From assembly GCA_047639575.1 (NCBI GenBank), contig JBLIOB010000196.1:1-7919 (forward strand): 7,919 nt of DNA. Direction: 5' to 3'. Below the pieces are notes generated by a model. The model did no database searches. It had not been told where the DNA came from and worked only from the letters and a program-made list of their open reading frames with translations. Source of the stretch: JBLIOB01 sp047639575. Its GTDB lineage: Bacteria > Bacteroidota > Bacteroidia > Flavobacteriales_D > Parvicellaceae. This document shows positions 1-5,812 of this stretch, piece by piece. Made by a program: the position numbers and the translations under genes. Every line of letters starts with the position of its first letter. The stretch's first letter is position 1.

Positions 1-776
1 GCCTCGTTTTTCAAATATTGATGATAGTTGTGACCCTGTAACTCAGATCCGTCAGGGTTTCTTCCAAGTAGTGCGGTATCACCGGCTGGATAATTAAACA
101 CTACAATTTCATTTCTGCCAACATCCTGGTAGCCTGGTAATCTGTGATAATCCATAGAAAACCATTGGGTATAAGAGTTGATGTATGATCCCGGAATTAC
201 ATTATGGAAAAATGGAACGGCAATTGGCGTTTGGGGCAGCTTAGATCCGTATGCTATTTTATTTACAAAAAGGTAATCACCAATTAACAAATCCTTTTCC
301 ATCGATCCAGTTGGAATCGTAAATGCTTCAAAGAAGAAACCTCTAATAATTCCTGCTGCAACAACTGCAAACAATAGTGCGTCACCCCATTCGCGAATCA
401 TTCCTTTTTCTTTCTTGTTCTTCCAAACTAGCGCACCAACCCAATTAGTTTTTTCTTGAAATGCACTTTTATACATGACCAAATGAGGTAATACAATAGC
501 TAATAAAACATCTTGGAATTTTCGATTTCCGAAGGCCCAGTTGACATTTACGTTGATGATTATTAACACTAAAAGATTAACCCCTGGTACACACAAGAGA
601 AGGATCCACCACCACGGTTTTTTCAACAGCTTTAATAAGATGAGCATGTTGTAAACCGGAATATATCCATGTATCGGTTTTTCGTATCCTGCTTTTGCAA
701 ATATTTTCGGAAACGTCAGAAAATATAGGATGACGAGCAGGTATAATAGTATATGTGGAAGGTCTAAAACGAACAT
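1..776 (-). CDS. lepB: Signal peptidase I, N-terminal 258 residues (3' end outside the window)
   Basis: This membrane-bound serine protease removes signal peptides from exported proteins. The frame is open from an ATG at 776-774 to the window edge. Residues about 1-110 form a hydrophobic domain with AGYEKPIHGYIPVYN (29-43) and a KKPWWW stretch. This resembles the DUF5684-type membrane module found in front of the protease in Bacteroidota. A further membrane segment (about 131-149) leads into box B, IPTGSMEKDLLIGD (154-167), where Ser158 is the predicted nucleophile. EIVVFNYP near 221-228 matches the start of the next conserved box. The catalytic Lys, in a YIKR-type motif, would lie beyond the window and cannot be checked. 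The start is 1 nt after the dapB stop, which suggests translational coupling; no clear Shine-Dalgarno is seen. Family identity is very clear; the N-terminal domain assignment is from memory of the family. Confidence 0.93.
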   Translation of the reverse strand, partial: MFVLDLPHILLYLLVILYFLTFPKIFAKAGYEKPIHGYIPVYNMLILLKLLKKPWWWILLLCVPGVNLLVLIIINVNVNWAFGNRKFQDVLLAIVLPHLVMYKSAFQEKTNWVGALVWKNKKEKGMIREWGDALLFAVVAAGIIRGFFFEAFTIPTGSMEKDLLIGDYLFVNKIAYGSKLPQTPIAVPFFHNVIPGSYINSYTQWFSMDYHRLPGYQDVGRNEIVVFNYPAGDTALLGRNPDGSELQGHNYHQYLKNE

Positions 777-777
777 G

Positions 778-1491
778 TTAATTCAGGTTTAATACGTCTT
801 TCATGGAGTAGATTCCAGTTTTGCCAGCTAAAAATTCGGCAGCAATAACAGCGCCTAAGGCAAATCCTTTTCGACTATGAGCAACGTGCTCTAGTATAAT
901 CGAATCTACTTCAGATTCATAAGTTACAATATGAGTTCCCGGAACATCCGGTTCTCGATGAGAGATAATAGATAATTCTTCGGATTCGCTTGAAGAAGTA
1001 TTTATCCAATTCTTTTTTCTATCGACTACGCTTAAAACGTCTTCGCCAATAGTTATAGCCGTGCCACTTGGGGCATCTAGTTTTTCAATATGATGTGTTT
1101 CTTCAATCATTACATCGTATTGATGTTGATTGTTCATCAACGCGCCTAACCTCTTATTTATTTCAAAAAAAATGTTAACGCCTAAGCTAAAATTTGTTGC
1201 AGGAAGCATAGCGCCATTTTTAGAATCCATTTCAGCTCTTATTTCATCCATGTTTTCATACCAACCTGTTGTTCCTATCACAACAGGAGTGTTACTATTA
1301 AAACATAATAAGATATTTGTTTTGGCTGATTCTGGAGAAGTGAATTCGATGGCTACGTCAGCCTCAGCGAGGATTTGTGGATCAACTTCTTCCGAAGTCT
1401 GCGCTTTTAACACGATTTCATGTCCTCTTTCAAGCGCAATTGGTTCAATTGCCTTGCCCATTTTACCATATCCTATTAGTGCGATTTTCAT
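778..1491 (-). CDS. dapB: 4-hydroxy-tetrahydrodipicolinate reductase
   Basis: DapB reduces 4-hydroxy-tetrahydrodipicolinate with NAD(P)H in the diaminopimelate/lysine pathway, supplying peptidoglycan and lysine precursors in the cytoplasm. With the chosen start it has 237 residues, a usual length for Bacteroidota DapB. The N-terminal Rossmann domain begins MKIALIGYGKMG (dinucleotide loop GYGKMG, 7-12), and GTTGW follows at 73-77. The C-terminal catalytic domain has NFSLGVN (100-106), HHIEKLDAPSGTA (133-145) with His133, His134 and Lys137 at the catalytic positions, and HVAHSRKGFALGA (202-213) near the end. An in-frame ATG at 1518 would add nine residues (MSTFIRLRR) before the Rossmann strand. 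I prefer 1491 because family members begin at MKI, although AGAAGG abuts this ATG with almost no spacing. The gene lies downstream of the DUF5683 gene and 1 nt ahead of lepB. Confidence 0.95.
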   Translation of the reverse strand: MKIALIGYGKMGKAIEPIALERGHEIVLKAQTSEEVDPQILAEADVAIEFTSPESAKTNILLCFNSNTPVVIGTTGWYENMDEIRAEMDSKNGAMLPATNFSLGVNIFFEINKRLGALMNNQHQYDVMIEETHHIEKLDAPSGTAITIGEDVLSVVDRKKNWINTSSSESEELSIISHREPDVPGTHIVTYESEVDSIILEHVAHSRKGFALGAVIAAEFLAGKTGIYSMKDVLNLN

Positions 1492-1518
1492 CCTTCTCAA
1501 GCGGATAAAAGTACTCAT

Positions 1519-1590
1519 TAAATTAATGATAGAATTTATTAATGAAAGAATGATTGAATGAAAGAAGTATTGAGTAATCGTATGAAAGAA
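1519..1590. repeat. Degenerate 16-bp tandem repeat upstream of dapB
   Basis: On the plus strand three consecutive 16-mers, at 1519-1534, 1535-1550 and 1551-1566, share the pattern xxxxTxAATGAwAGAA. A fourth ATGAAAGAA occurs at 1582-1590, in a register shifted by a multiple of 8. The block fills most of the gap between the DUF5683 gene and dapB. No good TTTG/TAnnTTTG promoter is seen for dapB in this gap, and no terminator-like hairpin with a T-run is seen after the DUF5683 gene. Confidence 0.5.
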
Positions 1591-1605
1591 TTTGCACTCA
1601 AATTT

Positions 1606-2205
1606 TCAGTGTCTTCGGAATAAAGTGAAACTCATGCCTACGTAACTAGTATTGCTGATTCTGGCTGTTGGGGCAATTCTTAAGGTGAGGTTAGGCGAGA
1701 TGTCGTGATTAAATAGATGCGCACTTACACTTGCGTCTACCAATTGTAACACATAGATCCCGGCCATAATAACCACAGACATGTCTTTCCAGTTTTTATA
1801 TTGATCTATGGCCGTTCTTAAATTATCTACGGAAAAAGTTGGATAATTTATGGCTGAGCAAGTATCACAATCTAACCTATAAATATATTCAGCTCGGTAA
1901 CTTTTGTAGTTTTTGATATTGTCTAACAAGAAGTAAGTGCTCGTTCCCAGACCGGCATATATAAAAGGCAGCTTCCATAAATTTCTTTTGCCTTTCATCG
2001 GGGCATGATTGTAAACTTGTCCGGCTCCAGGGAGTATAGCAGACAAAAACACAGCACGTTTTGGAGATCGGTAATTCGAATCCTTTTTGGCTTTTTCGTT
2101 CGAAACCGTATCCTGTAAAGTAACTTGAGTTGAATCCTGGCAATAGGTAAACTGAGCCAGAAGTAATAGAATAAAAAGAAGGTTGTATTTGAGCCAGTTA
2201 ATCAT
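1606..2205 (-). CDS. DUF5683 domain membrane protein, function unknown
   Basis: This 199-residue protein has an N-terminal hydrophobic signal or anchor (about 7-22, ending AQFTYCQ), a polar linker rich in Thr, Ser and Lys, and then the DUF5683 signature SPKRAVFLSAILPGAGQVYN (47-66). A conserved-looking WKLPFIYAGLGTSTYF segment (about 77-92) and a second hydrophobic stretch near 140-160 are probable membrane helices. A CDTC pair sits at 113-116. The N-terminus looks like a signal peptide, but no proper lipobox precedes Cys22. The biochemical role of the family is not known to me. The start codon overlaps the end of parB by 8 bp, so the two are probably translationally coupled. From memory, DUF5683 genes commonly sit between parB and dapB in Bacteroidota. 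The family call is strong; no function is claimed. Confidence 0.85.
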   Translation of the reverse strand: MINWLKYNLLFILLLLAQFTYCQDSTQVTLQDTVSNEKAKKDSNYRSPKRAVFLSAILPGAGQVYNHAPMKGKRNLWKLPFIYAGLGTSTYFLLDNIKNYKSYRAEYIYRLDCDTCSAINYPTFSVDNLRTAIDQYKNWKDMSVVIMAGIYVLQLVDASVSAHLFNHDISPNLTLRIAPTARISNTSYVGMSFTLFRRH

Positions 2206-3088
2206 TCAACTTTTCTATGATTCGATTAAATTCGGAATCATTCTTAAAGTCAATAACGATTTTTCCTTTACCTCTATTGTTCATCGAGACATTAATCTTG
2301 GTGACTAACTTTTGAGAAAGTTGAGCTACTTTCCGCTCTTCCGATTTGCTTAAAGATATTTGTGAGGATGCTTTGCCGCTTGTTTTTTCTTTCACAAGTT
2401 CCTCTACTTTTCTAACAGAAAGATTGTTACTAAGAATTGCTGCTAGGGCTTCGAGCTGTTCTGCTTCATTAGTTATGGAAAGCAATGCTCTTGCATGACC
2501 CATGGCAATTTTCTGGTCTCTAATAGCGGCTTGAATCTCGTTTGGAAGTTTTAATAATCGAAGGTAATTAGTAACTGTAGATCTTTTCTTACCTACTTTA
2601 TCACTTAGTTCTTCTTGTGTTAAACTGCATTCATCCATCAATCTTTGAAAACTGATTGAAATTTCGATAGCATTTAAATCTTCTCTTTGAATATTTTCAA
2701 CGATCGCCATTTCCAACATGGTTTGGTCATTGGCAATTCTAATATATGCGGGTACTACGTCTAATCCTGCAATCTGAGATGCTCTGAACCTTCTTTCTCC
2801 AGAAATAATTTGATAAGTTCCTCTGCCCATTTTCCTGAGAGTGATGGGTTGGATAAGACCATGTTCTTTAATCGAATTCGTCAGGTCAATTAGTGATTCC
2901 TTTTCAAATTCTGTTCTAGGTTGGAATGGGTTAGCCGTAATTTGAGATAGGGAAACCTGAGAGATTGAACCAACTAGGGCAGACTCACTACCACTGTTGT
3001 TTAAACTTTTTGATGTTGTTATATCTGTATCTGCACTTTCTAATAGTGCACCAAGACCTTTTCCTAATCCGCCTTTTCTAGAGCTCAT
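2198..3088 (-). CDS. parB: Chromosome-partitioning protein ParB (Spo0J-like)
   Basis: ParB is a CTP-dependent DNA clamp that loads at parS sites near the replication origin and, with ParA, segregates chromosome origins. The protein has 296 residues. It opens with KGGLGKGLGALL (5-16), the usual start of chromosomal ParB. The N-terminal domain shows NPFQPR (53-58), GERRFRA (97-103) and ENIQRE (131-136), the CTP-binding and clamp boxes. A helix-turn-helix follows at about 156-180 (LTQEELSDKVGKKRSTVTNY), then MGHARALL (196-203). The C-terminal dimerisation region ends FNRIIEKL. The variable segments at 18-45 and 235-255 are low-complexity linkers. The start overlaps the parA end by 11 bp, and a GAGGT sequence 5 nt upstream of the ATG supports this start. 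No parS site is visible in the window. Confidence 0.96.
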   Translation of the reverse strand: MSSRKGGLGKGLGALLESADTDITTSKSLNNSGSESALVGSISQVSLSQITANPFQPRTEFEKESLIDLTNSIKEHGLIQPITLRKMGRGTYQIISGERRFRASQIAGLDVVPAYIRIANDQTMLEMAIVENIQREDLNAIEISISFQRLMDECSLTQEELSDKVGKKRSTVTNYLRLLKLPNEIQAAIRDQKIAMGHARALLSITNEAEQLEALAAILSNNLSVRKVEELVKEKTSGKASSQISLSKSEERKVAQLSQKLVTKINVSMNNRGKGKIVIDFKNDSEFNRIIEKLND

Positions 3089-3893
3089 TTTCTACCTCAA
3101 TAATTTTGTCGCTTTCAGCAATCCGGGTAAGATTGTTGTTTTGGAGTACTTCTCGCGCCAAATTTAGGTAGTTTATAGAGCCTTTGCAACTTGCATCGTG
3201 AAGAATAATAGGTTCTCCATAGCTTGGAGCTTCACCTAGTCTTGTGTTTCGGTGTACAATTGTGTCAAAAACCAATTGTTGGAAATGCATCTTAACCTCT
3301 TCTACCACTTGGTTTGCAAGTCGTAAACGAGTGTCATACATTGTTAATAGAATTCCCTCAATATCTAATTCTTTGTTCAGCCTTCCTTGAACAATTTTAA
3401 CAGTATTCAGTAGTTTGCCTAGCCCTTCTAATGCAAAATATTCGCATTGAACAGGAATAATTACAGAATCAGATGCAGTTAATGCATTAATAGTAATTAA
3501 GCCTAACGATGGAGAGCAGTCAACGATGATGAAATCATAGTCATCTTTAATTTTTTCCAATGCATATTTCAGCATGGATTCTCTTTTTGGCAAGTTGATT
3601 AATTCAATTTCGGCACCTACAAGATCAATATGAGCAGGAATAAGATCAAGATTTGGAGATTGAGTCGTTAGGACAATATCCCTGGGTTCCACTTCATTAA
3701 TCAAACATTCGTAAATACTTGTCTTTACATTTTTCGGATCAAATCCAACACCAGATGTAGCATTTGCCTGAGGGTCTGCATCTACAAGAAGTACTTTCTT
3801 TTCTAACACACCAAGTGCCGCTGCAAGATTAATTGCCGTGGTTGTTTTCCCAACTCCACCTTTTTGATTAACGATAGTTATAATCTTGCCCAT
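3078..3893 (-). CDS. parA: Chromosome-partitioning ATPase ParA (Soj-like)
   Basis: ParA is a deviant-Walker ATPase that binds nucleoid DNA when ATP-bound and is released by ParB, moving the origin region. The 271 residues begin with NQKGGVGKTTTAINLAAALG (9-28), the deviant Walker A with signature Lys11 and P-loop Lys16. VDADPQANATSGVG (37-50) is the A'-box, and FIIVDCSPSLGLITINAL (121-138) contains the Walker B Asp125. PVQCEYFALEGL is the conserved family stretch further on. The absence of an N-terminal helix-turn-helix makes it a chromosomal (Soj) rather than a P1-type plasmid ParA. An AAGGA sequence 8 nt before the ATG fits a normal ribosome binding site. It lies 17 bp after the hydrolase gene and overlaps parB, so all three are likely co-transcribed. 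Confidence 0.97.
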   Translation of the reverse strand: MGKIITIVNQKGGVGKTTTAINLAAALGVLEKKVLLVDADPQANATSGVGFDPKNVKTSIYECLINEVEPRDIVLTTQSPNLDLIPAHIDLVGAEIELINLPKRESMLKYALEKIKDDYDFIIVDCSPSLGLITINALTASDSVIIPVQCEYFALEGLGKLLNTVKIVQGRLNKELDIEGILLTMYDTRLRLANQVVEEVKMHFQQLVFDTIVHRNTRLGEAPSYGEPIILHDASCKGSINYLNLAREVLQNNNLTRIAESDKIIEVENEL

Positions 3894-3910
3894 GTTTGTT
3901 TTCCTTAGTT

Positions 3911-4591
3911 TCAGGTTAGTTCTGCAGATGCTCCAATCTCCAGAATAGTAAGTTTGTTCCCAGCCGCTTCAAATTTTGATTTAGCTTCTTCCTTATTAAT
4001 TTCTATAAATCCGAAAGTGTCGTAATGCACTCCCATAATATTTTTACAATTGATGAATTCCGCACAAAGAATTGCATCGTCTATTCCCATAGTGAAGTTG
4101 TCTCCTATAGGCAAAATGGCAAAGTTGAGCTTGTGCTGCATACCTACCAATTTCATATCCATGGTTAAGGCGGTGTCACCTGAGTAGTAAAAACAACCTT
4201 CATCAGATTCAATTACAAAACCGGCCGCGTTCCCTCCATAATTACCATCCGGTAAAATACTAGAATGAACTGCATTTGTCATCTTAACCGTACCAAAATC
4301 AAATTTCCATTGACCTCCGTGATTCATCGGGTGAACATCCAATCCTTTTTGAGAAAACCACATGGCCGTTTCATATGGCGCAACTATTTTTGCTCCTGTC
4401 CGCTTTGCAATAGGTTCAGCGTCCAACATATGATCCTCATGTCCATGCGAGATTAAAATGAAGTCAGCCTCAATTGCATTAGCATCGATATGCCTAGCAA
4501 GTGCATTGCCAGTTATGAATGGATCAAAAAGGACCTTAGTAGTTCCAATTTCAACCATAAAGCATGCGTGACCATAAAAAGTGACTTTCAT
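3911..4591 (-). CDS. UPF0173-type metal-dependent hydrolase (metallo-beta-lactamase fold)
   Basis: This 226-residue cytoplasmic protein has the full metal-ligand set of the metallo-beta-lactamase fold: SHGHEDH (48-54, giving His49, His51, Asp53 and His54), His109 in NAVHS, Asp139 in YYSGDTALT, and His189 in GVHYDTFG. MKVTFYGHACF at the N-terminus and FDPFITGN (22-29) are typical of the UPF0173 family (relatives of E. coli UlaG and TM1162-like proteins). The physiological substrate of the family is not established, so I give only 'hydrolase'. It is the first gene of the minus-strand cluster, 17 bp ahead of parA. Its promoter should lie in the repeat-rich divergent spacer to its right. A candidate TAATTCTG element on the minus strand (4678-4671) lacks a well-placed TTG. 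Confidence 0.92.
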   Translation of the reverse strand: MKVTFYGHACFMVEIGTTKVLFDPFITGNALARHIDANAIEADFILISHGHEDHMLDAEPIAKRTGAKIVAPYETAMWFSQKGLDVHPMNHGGQWKFDFGTVKMTNAVHSSILPDGNYGGNAAGFVIESDEGCFYYSGDTALTMDMKLVGMQHKLNFAILPIGDNFTMGIDDAILCAEFINCKNIMGVHYDTFGFIEINKEEAKSKFEAAGNKLTILEIGASAELT

Positions 4592-4642
4592 TAAACTCGT
4601 GGAAGTTTGTTCATTGTAAAAATACGTTACAAAAGAGGCGTG

Positions 4643-4692
4643 AAGCCCAATTGATATTTCTAATTTTGAACAGAATTATGTTCATTGGGCTT
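4643..4692. repeat. Inverted repeat with a nested imperfect palindrome in the divergent spacer
   Basis: The arms AAGCCCAAT (4643-4651) and ATTGGGCTT (4684-4692) are perfect reverse complements. Inside them, TGAACAGAATTATGTTCA (4667-4684) is an 18-bp palindrome with eight of nine base pairs matching. Further TGTTCA at 4608-4613 and TGAACA at 4708-4713 flank it. No T-run follows either arm, so this does not look like an intrinsic terminator. Its place between two divergent genes fits an operator better, but no regulator is identified. Confidence 0.55.
4661..4668 (+). promoter_or_regulatory. Candidate Bacteroidota -7 element for the reductase gene
   Basis: TAATTTTG matches the TAnnTTTG consensus exactly. 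With an 18-nt spacer the -33 position reads GTG rather than TTG, so the upstream element is weak. The predicted transcript start falls inside the adjacent TGAACA/TGTTCA palindrome, a placement suited to repression. An alternative E. coli-like TATAAT occurs at 4776-4781, close to the gene. Confidence 0.3.
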
Positions 4693-4797
4693 TCAAGAGA
4701 TGGTTTATGAACAAAATAGCCTTACTTTAAAAATATAAATTGAGGGACAATAGGGGTTTGGAATCACTAACCTTGTATAATTAAAATGTTAATAAAA

Positions 4798-5316
4798 ATG
4801 ATTTCGATAATTGTAGGAACGAATAGAGAAAAAAGTAATAGCATGGTCATTGCTCAAATCTATAAATCAAGTATTTCAAGCAGGGGAGTTGACTGTCAGA
4901 TACTTAACTTAAGGGATTTGCCAAGCGATTTTGCATGGACAGAATGTTACGGGAATCGGTCCGAAGGGTATGATCAAATTTTAAATCAATATCTCATCGG
5001 TGCCGACAAGTTTGTTTTCGTTCTTCCGGAATATCATGGTGGATTTCCGGGGGTCATTAAATCGTTCTTAGATTCATTTTCCGCAGAATTAATTGCTGGT
5101 AAATTAGCTGCTTTGGTTGGAATATCTTCTGGAAGAGCTGGAAATTTAAGAGGTGTTGATGCCTTCGCTAATATATTAGCTTATTTGAAAGTTGAAGTCT
5201 TAGCAGATCGGCCGAAAATAAGTGAAATAGAAAATGTTTTACAAGATGGGATATTCAGTTCTGAAGAGGGCATGGATCGAATTGAAGGACAAATAGACTT
5301 ATTACTTAAAGCTTAA
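4798..5316 (+). CDS. NADPH-dependent FMN reductase family protein (flavodoxin-like fold)
   Basis: This is a 172-residue flavoprotein of the NAD(P)H-dependent FMN reductase family, which includes quinone, chromate and azo reductases. GTNREKSNS (7-15) is the FMN phosphate-binding loop. PEYHGGFPGVIKSFLDSF (77-94) is the family signature around the flavin ring and dimer interface, and SSGRAGNLRG (110-119) is a further conserved loop. No signal peptide is present, so it should be cytoplasmic. The natural electron acceptor cannot be told from sequence. An upstream in-frame ATG at 4786 would add four residues (MLIK). I prefer 4798 because relatives usually start at this MI and because TATAAT at 4776-4781 would crowd the earlier start. 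No good Shine-Dalgarno is seen for either. The stop codon overlaps the stop of the convergent PUR gene. Confidence 0.87.
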   Translation: MISIIVGTNREKSNSMVIAQIYKSSISSRGVDCQILNLRDLPSDFAWTECYGNRSEGYDQILNQYLIGADKFVFVLPEYHGGFPGVIKSFLDSFSAELIAGKLAALVGISSGRAGNLRGVDAFANILAYLKVEVLADRPKISEIENVLQDGIFSSEEGMDRIEGQIDLLLKA

Positions 5317-5678
5317 CCTTGCTTGTTAAAATCTACATTTGTAGAAAATTCTTGAGAATCTTCCGGTTGATTGTTTTCGTCAGGCGGTGAATAATTTGGC
5401 TGCAAATCGGGGAACTCTCCACTTGCTTTTAGCTCGCTAATTTTAGCTACCGCTTCCTCAAGCCCTTCCGCAAATTTTTCAAAGTCTTCTTTGTAAAGGA
5501 AAAGTTTATGCTTTTCATAATAGAACTGACCACCTTTGTTAGCGCGTTTCTTACTCTCAGTAATAGTCAGGTAAAGGTCACTCCCTTTTGTCGTCTTAAC
5601 ATCAAAGAAATAGGTTCGCTTACCAGCTCTAACTGATTTTGAGAATATCTCATCTCTATATTGCGTTCCTTCGTCCAT
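5313..5678 (-). CDS. DUF3276 / PUR-family nucleic-acid-binding protein
   Basis: This small protein (121 residues) belongs to the DUF3276 family of PUR-alpha-like single-domain proteins, of which Borrelia BpuR is a studied DNA/RNA-binding example. The conserved core is IFSKSVRAGKRTYFFDVK (about 11-28), LYLTITESKK (35-44), and FYYEKHKLFLYKEDFEKFAEGL (about 52-73). The last 35 or so residues are acidic and Pro/Asn/Gln-rich, probably a disordered tail. A GTG two codons upstream (5684-5682) is possible, but I choose the ATG at 5678, which matches the short acidic start of relatives. It has its own strong promoter candidate (5718-5748) and lies downstream of the ABC transporter gene on the same strand. 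Its 3' end overlaps the reductase gene by 4 bp. A role in RNA or DNA binding is inferred from the family only. Confidence 0.88.
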   Translation of the reverse strand: MDEGTQYRDEIFSKSVRAGKRTYFFDVKTTKGSDLYLTITESKKRANKGGQFYYEKHKLFLYKEDFEKFAEGLEEAVAKISELKASGEFPDLQPNYSPPDENNQPEDSQEFSTNVDFNKQG

Positions 5679-5717
5679 CTTCACTTTTCGGGGTTAGTCT
5701 TATAAACTTGACCTAAA

Positions 5718-5748
5718 CAAAATTAACATAATTTCTGAGAAATCAAAA
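5718..5748 (-). promoter_or_regulatory. Bacteroidota-type promoter for the DUF3276/PUR gene
   Basis: On the minus strand TTTTG (5748-5744) is followed after 18 nt by TAATTTTG (5725-5718), an exact match to the TTTG ... TAnnTTTG pattern with suitable spacing. The predicted transcript start is near 5712, giving a leader of about 30-35 nt to the ATG at 5678. The -33 sequence is itself part of a second TAATTTTG (5751-5744). This is the clearest promoter in the window. Confidence 0.6.
5731..5743. promoter_or_regulatory. 13-bp palindrome between the promoter elements of the PUR gene
   Basis: ATTTCTGAGAAAT has perfect 6-bp arms around a single central base. It sits wholly between the -33 and -7 elements of the PUR promoter, where a bound protein would block RNA polymerase. 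A role as operator is inferred from position and symmetry; the binding protein is unknown. Confidence 0.35.
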
Positions 5749-5812
5749 TTAATCGACAAAAAATGTTCCCACATCTATGAAAAGTGCTCTTTAGTAGAGG
5801 AAATTGTTCGAT

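Noticed and set aside
1130..1561. 143-residue plus-strand open frame opposite dapB
   Set aside because: It lies mostly antisense to a gene with clear catalytic motifs, and its product matches no family I recognise.
1594..1612. Terminator hairpin at the end of the DUF5683 gene
   Set aside because: CACT/AGTG form a short, mismatched quasi-palindrome across the stop codon with no T-run.
1889..2143. 84-residue minus-strand open frame inside the DUF5683 gene
   Set aside because: It is an out-of-frame shadow of a gene with a recognisable DUF5683 signature; no start signal or family match.
2138..2205. Lipoprotein signal in the DUF5683 protein (Cys22)
   Set aside because: The residues before the Cys are FTY, which does not fit the L-[AS]-[GA]-C lipobox; an ordinary signal peptide or anchor is more likely.
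4668..4683. LexA-type SOS box (GAAC ... GTTC)
   Set aside because: The Gram-positive LexA box needs a 4-bp spacer; here it is 8 bp, and no SOS gene is adjacent.
5787..5800. Terminator hairpin after the ABC transporter
   Set aside because: Only a 4-bp stem (CTCT/AGAG) with no strong T-run follows the stop codon.
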